DNA from: Tabrizicola flagellatus
GTDB lineage: Bacteria; Pseudomonadota; Alphaproteobacteria; Rhodobacterales; Rhodobacteraceae
DNA: 64,000 bases
Direction: 5' to 3'
NCBI RefSeq assembly: GCF_008271465.1
Contig: NZ_VMDU01000002.1
Coordinates: 62,001 to 126,000, forward strand
Shown: piece by piece, positions 61,211-64,000 of the stretch
Numbering within the stretch: the stretch's first letter is position 1
Layout: each line of letters begins with the position of its first letter
The notes under the pieces: generated by a model
Told to the model about the DNA's origin: nothing
Seen by the model: the letters and a program-made list of their open reading frames with translations, nothing else
Database searches by the model: none
Position numbers and translations under genes: made by a program

Positions 61211-62092
61211 ATGATCGACAAGCTGGAAATGTTCATCGCCCTGGCCAAGGAACGGCATTTCGGCCGCGCGGCCGAGGTCTGCGGGGTGACGCAGCCGTCG
61301 CTGTCCAGCGCGATCCGGCAGCTGGAGGATCAGCTGGGCGTGCAGCTGGTGTTTCGCGGCAGCCGGTTCCAGGGCCTGACGCCGGAAGGCCAGCGGGTGC
61401 TGGACCGGGCACTGGGCATCGTCGGCGATGTGCGCGCGCTGAAGGACGAGATGCGGGTGGTGCGCAGCGGGCTGTCGGGCAACCTGCGCCTGGGCGTTAT
61501 CCCCACGGCGCTGCCGATGGTAGCAGATCTGACCGGCCCCTTCACCCAGAAGCACCCGAATGTCCGCGTCTCGATCCTGTCGCGCACCAGTGTCGAGATC
61601 CTGACCGGGATCGAGGCGCTGGATCTGGAGGCGGGGATCACCTACCTCGACAACGAACCCCTGGGCCGCGTCGCGCAGGTGCCGCTCTACACCGAGTTCT
61701 ACCGGCTTCTGATCGCACCGGGGGCGGAACTGGCGCATCGCCGGCAGGTCAGCTGGGCGGAGCTTTCCACGGTGCCCCTGTGCCTGTTGACCTCGGACAT
61801 GCAGAACCGGCGGATCGTCAACCAGCACCTCGGCGAGGCCGGGGTGGATGCGGCGCCGATGATCGAGTCGAACTCGACCATGGCGCTGGTGGCCCATGTG
61901 CTGACCGGTCGCTGGGCGTCCATCGTGCCGAAGAAGCTGGCCGACATGTTCGTGGCCGACGGGCGGCTGGCCTCGATCCCGATCGTCGAACCCGAAGCCG
62001 AACATACGGTGGGCCTGATCGCCGCCCGGCGTGATCCGCAGACGCCAGTGCTGCAGGCGCTGATCGACGAGGCCGTGCGGCTGTTTCGATAG
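61211..62092 (+). CDS. LysR-family regulator, probably of the fds operon
   Basis: This 293-residue LysR-type activator has an N-terminal winged helix (FIALAKERHFGRAAEVCGVT, QPSLSSAIRQLEDQLGVQLV) and a substrate-binding domain (SGNLRLGVIPTALPMVADLT). It lies upstream of fdsG on the same strand, as FdsR-type regulators do in other bacteria, so it probably controls formate dehydrogenase. ATG 61211 was chosen. The intergenic region to fdsG has two CCTATCAA copies (62099 and 62132). Confidence 0.85.
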   Translation: MIDKLEMFIALAKERHFGRAAEVCGVTQPSLSSAIRQLEDQLGVQLVFRGSRFQGLTPEGQRVLDRALGIVGDVRALKDEMRVVRSGLSGNLRLGVIPTALPMVADLTGPFTQKHPNVRVSILSRTSVEILTGIEALDLEAGITYLDNEPLGRVAQVPLYTEFYRLLIAPGAELAHRRQVSWAELSTVPLCLLTSDMQNRRIVNQHLGEAGVDAAPMIESNSTMALVAHVLTGRWASIVPKKLADMFVADGRLASIPIVEPEAEHTVGLIAARRDPQTPVLQALIDEAVRLFR

Positions 62093-62098
62093 GCTGGG

Positions 62099-62139
62099 CC
62101 TATCAAGCAACGGTATATCGAAATTGAGATTCCTATCAA
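62099..62139 (+). promoter_or_regulatory. Putative LysR/fds regulatory region
   Basis: Direct copies CCTATCAA at 62099-62106 and 62132-62139, 33 bp apart, with the AT-rich TATATCGAAATTGAGAT between them, lie 40-80 bp before fdsG. Confidence 0.4.
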
Positions 62140-62179
62140 TCGGCGTATACATGTGCATGCAAGCCAGAGGTATGCCCGC

Positions 62180-62638
62180 ATGCTCGATTCCCACGCCCAG
62201 ACCGACCGGATCGCCGAGATCCTTCAGGCCCATCAGGGGCTGGAGGGTCCGCTCTTGCCGATCCTTCACGCGATCCAGGAGTCCTTCGGTTACATCCCCG
62301 AAGCTGCCGTGCCGCAGATCGCCAAGGCGCTGATGCTGTCAAAGGCTGAAGTGCATGGGGTCATCAGCTTCTACCACGATTTCCGCAACAAGCCGTCCGG
62401 CCGGCATGTGCTGAAGCTCTGCCGGGCCGAGGCCTGCCAGACAGTTGGTGCGGATGCGGTGGCCGACCGGATCCGGCGCGCCCTGGGCATCGACTGGCAC
62501 GAGACCACGCCGGATGGCCGCGTGACGCTGGAGCCGGTGTTCTGCCTTGGCCTCTGCGCCTGCGGGCCGGCGGCGATGGTCGATGGCCGGCTGGTCGGCC
62601 GGGTGGACGAGGGCGTGCTGGCGGAGGTGGCGAAATGA
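62180..62638 (+). CDS. fdsG: NAD-dependent formate dehydrogenase gamma subunit
   Basis: FdsG is the thioredoxin-like 2Fe-2S subunit (related to NuoE) of the soluble molybdenum formate dehydrogenase. The 152-residue product has HQGLEGPLLPILHAIQESFG, KAEVHGVISFYHDFRNKPSG and the four cluster cysteines in CRAEACQTVGAD and CLGLCACGPAAMV. ATG 62180 follows AGAGGT; an in-frame upstream GTG lies inside the promoter. The stop overlaps fdsB (ATGA). Confidence 0.93.
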   Translation: MLDSHAQTDRIAEILQAHQGLEGPLLPILHAIQESFGYIPEAAVPQIAKALMLSKAEVHGVISFYHDFRNKPSGRHVLKLCRAEACQTVGADAVADRIRRALGIDWHETTPDGRVTLEPVFCLGLCACGPAAMVDGRLVGRVDEGVLAEVAK

Positions 62639-64000
62639 AGCTCTATGTTCCGCTGGACAGCGCCGCCGTGGCGCTGGGCGCCGACCGCATCGCCCAGGCG
62701 ATCCGGGACGAGGCCGCCGCGCGCGGGGTGGCGGTGGAGATCATCCGCAACGGCAGCCGCGGCATGGTCTGGCTGGAGCCGCTGGTCGAGGTGGTGACGG
62801 ACGCGGGCCGCATCGGCTTTGGCCCGATGACCCCGGCTGATGTGCCGGGGCTGTTCGGCGATCTTGCCTCGCATCCCAGGGCGCTGGGGCTGGTCGAGGA
62901 TCTGCCCTGGATGAAGGGGCAGACCCGGCTGACCTTTGCCCGCGTCGGCGTCATCGACCCGCTGTCGCTGGACGACTACCGCGCGCACGGCGGGCTTGCG
63001 GGGCTGGAGCGCGCGAGGGGGATGAGCAAGGCGGAGATCGTCGCCGAAGTGACGGAGTCCGGCCTGCGGGGCCGGGGCGGCGCGGGTTTCCCGACCGGGA
63101 TAAAGTGGAAGACGGTCTCCGAGGCCCCCGGCGCGCAGAAATACATCGTCTGCAACGCGGATGAAGGGGACAGCGCCACCTTCGCCGACCGCATGTTGAT
63201 GGAGGGCGATCCCTTCTGCCTGATCGAGGGCATGGCGATTGCCGGGCTCGCCTGCGGGGCGAGCAAGGGCTATGTCTATCTGCGCTCGGAATACCCGGTG
63301 GCGATCCGCATCATGCGCGAGGCCGTGCGCATTGCCCGCGCCGCCGGCATCCTGGGCCCGGAATTCGACATGGAAATCCGCGTCGGCGCCGGGGCTTATG
63401 TCTGCGGCGAGGAAACGAGCCTCCTCAACAGCCTGGAAGGCAAGCGCGGCATCGTCCGCGCCAAGCCGCCGCTGCCGGCGCTGCAAGGCTTCCTGGGTCG
63501 ACCGACCGTGGTGAACAACGTGATCTCGCTGGCCTCGGTGCCGGTGATCATGGCCAGGGGCGCGGCCTTCTACAAGGACTTCGGCCTTGGCCGGAGCCGC
63601 GGGACGATCCCGCTGCAGATCGCCGGCAATGTCCGCTTCGGCGGGCTTTACGAATGTGCGTTCGGTTTGACGCTTGGCCAGATCGTGAACGAGATCGGCG
63701 GTGGCACCGCCTCGGGCCGTCCGGTCAAGGCGGTGCAGGTGGGCGGCCCTCTGGGCGCGTGGTTCCCGCCGGCGCTGTTCGACACCCCCTTCGGCTATGA
63801 GGAGTTCGGCGCGCAGGACGGGCTGATCGGCCATGCCGGGCTGACGGTGGCCGACGACACGGTGGACATGCTGCAAATGGCGCGCTTCGCCATGGAGTTC
63901 TGCGCCATCGAAAGCTGCGGCAAGTGCACCCCCTGCCGCATCGGATCGACCCGCGGGGTCGAAACCATCGACCGGCTGGCCCGCGGCGACGCTTCGGCGC
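62635..64000 (+). CDS. fdsB: NAD-dependent formate dehydrogenase beta subunit (cut by window edge)
   Basis: FdsB is the flavin and NADH-binding subunit (NuoF-like). The 455 visible codons contain an N-terminal thioredoxin-like domain (about residues 1-110; RNGSRGMVWLEPLVEV) and the FMN/NAD domain with GLRGRGGAGFPTGIKWKTV, CNADEGDSATFADRMLMEGD and GAGAYVCGEETSLLNSLEG. The C-terminal 4Fe-4S motif ESCGKCTPCRIGSTRG follows. The 3' end and the catalytic fdsA lie beyond the window. The start overlaps the fdsG stop by 4 bp. Confidence 0.95.
   Translation, partial: MKLYVPLDSAAVALGADRIAQAIRDEAAARGVAVEIIRNGSRGMVWLEPLVEVVTDAGRIGFGPMTPADVPGLFGDLASHPRALGLVEDLPWMKGQTRLTFARVGVIDPLSLDDYRAHGGLAGLERARGMSKAEIVAEVTESGLRGRGGAGFPTGIKWKTVSEAPGAQKYIVCNADEGDSATFADRMLMEGDPFCLIEGMAIAGLACGASKGYVYLRSEYPVAIRIMREAVRIARAAGILGPEFDMEIRVGAGAYVCGEETSLLNSLEGKRGIVRAKPPLPALQGFLGRPTVVNNVISLASVPVIMARGAAFYKDFGLGRSRGTIPLQIAGNVRFGGLYECAFGLTLGQIVNEIGGGTASGRPVKAVQVGGPLGAWFPPALFDTPFGYEEFGAQDGLIGHAGLTVADDTVDMLQMARFAMEFCAIESCGKCTPCRIGSTRGVETIDRLARGDASA

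Noticed and set aside
60079-62034. 651-codon plus-strand frame over the sppA/LysR region
   Set aside because: Shadow of the S49 peptidase gene and of the LysR gene in another phase.
1-64000. CRISPR arrays, insertion sequences, prophage or integrated elements
   Set aside because: No regularly spaced direct repeats, transposase, integrase or phage structural genes were seen; the gene content is core chromosomal.

Overview
The window looks like a chromosomal segment of a GC-rich (roughly 65% by eye) alphaproteobacterium of the order Rhodobacterales (Rhodobacter/Tabrizicola/Gemmobacter-like). The evidence is the arrangement rph < > hrcA-grpE, the petP-petR pair known from Rhodobacter capsulatus, the hemD / alphaproteobacterial Mic60-like / hemY cluster, DUF2125 and DUF2157 proteins, an OhrR/Ohr pair, and an fdsGB formate dehydrogenase locus. 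No phage, insertion sequence, CRISPR array or rRNA operon was seen. There is one tRNA, tRNA-Thr(CGT).

Layout. 0-8.5 kb holds stress and protein quality control: rph (cut by the window edge), hrcA, grpE, mutS, hslU with a DUF2157 membrane protein, an orphan BrnA-like antitoxin lying between hslU and hslV, and rpsO. 8.8-16.9 kb holds an RTX-repeat protein, DUF1643, DUF1269, mtgA, a glutathione S-transferase, queG, a FAH-family hydrolase, a small basic ORF, ohrR/ohr and ilvE. 17.0-23.3 kb holds petPR and then the isoprenoid cluster HDAC-like / xseB / ispA / dxs. 23.4-28.6 kb holds a nonsense-broken mrr, pip, ubiG, a PLP-fold protein that lacks its PLP lysine, and a SARP-like regulator. 28.6-35.5 kb holds a methyltransferase, pheS, two DUF4304-like genes, and a minus-strand operon of crotonase, agmatinase, MscS and HI0933-type flavoprotein. 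35.6-41.9 kb holds DUF2125, pmbA, a CysQ-like phosphatase and a DEAD-box helicase. 42-48.3 kb holds tRNA-Thr, hemY/Mic60-like/hemD, and tsaD-gpsA-YciI-EVE. 48.3-53 kb is an arsenic island: an ArsR-ArsC fusion, an ArsJ-type GAPDH and ArsJ, facing an MFS/ArsR pair. 53.2-57.2 kb is a trans-4-hydroxyproline catabolic operon. 57.2-64 kb holds uvrC, an SDR, a zinc-ribbon miniprotein, an S49 peptidase, a LysR regulator, fdsG and the start of fdsB.

The most unusual signal is not a gene. It is an AT-rich palindromic octamer, GTATATAC, with its near relative GTAGATAC/GTATCTAC. Together they occur 16 times by manual count in GC-rich DNA, where chance predicts about one. Intragenic copies are accommodated by rare codons such as ATA, CTA, GTA and ACA. 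Copies cluster in hemD, the HI0933-type gene, the hydroxyproline operon and the promoter of the orphan BrnA-like gene, whose product might be the DNA-binding partner (inference).

Other notable structures are a 31-bp-arm palindrome inserted in frame into the HI0933-type gene, a dispersed palindrome that supplies the stop codons of mutS and pip, a CGGAGTATTT repeat used as the 5' leader of two genes, and a stop codon in mrr one codon before the catalytic QxK motif.
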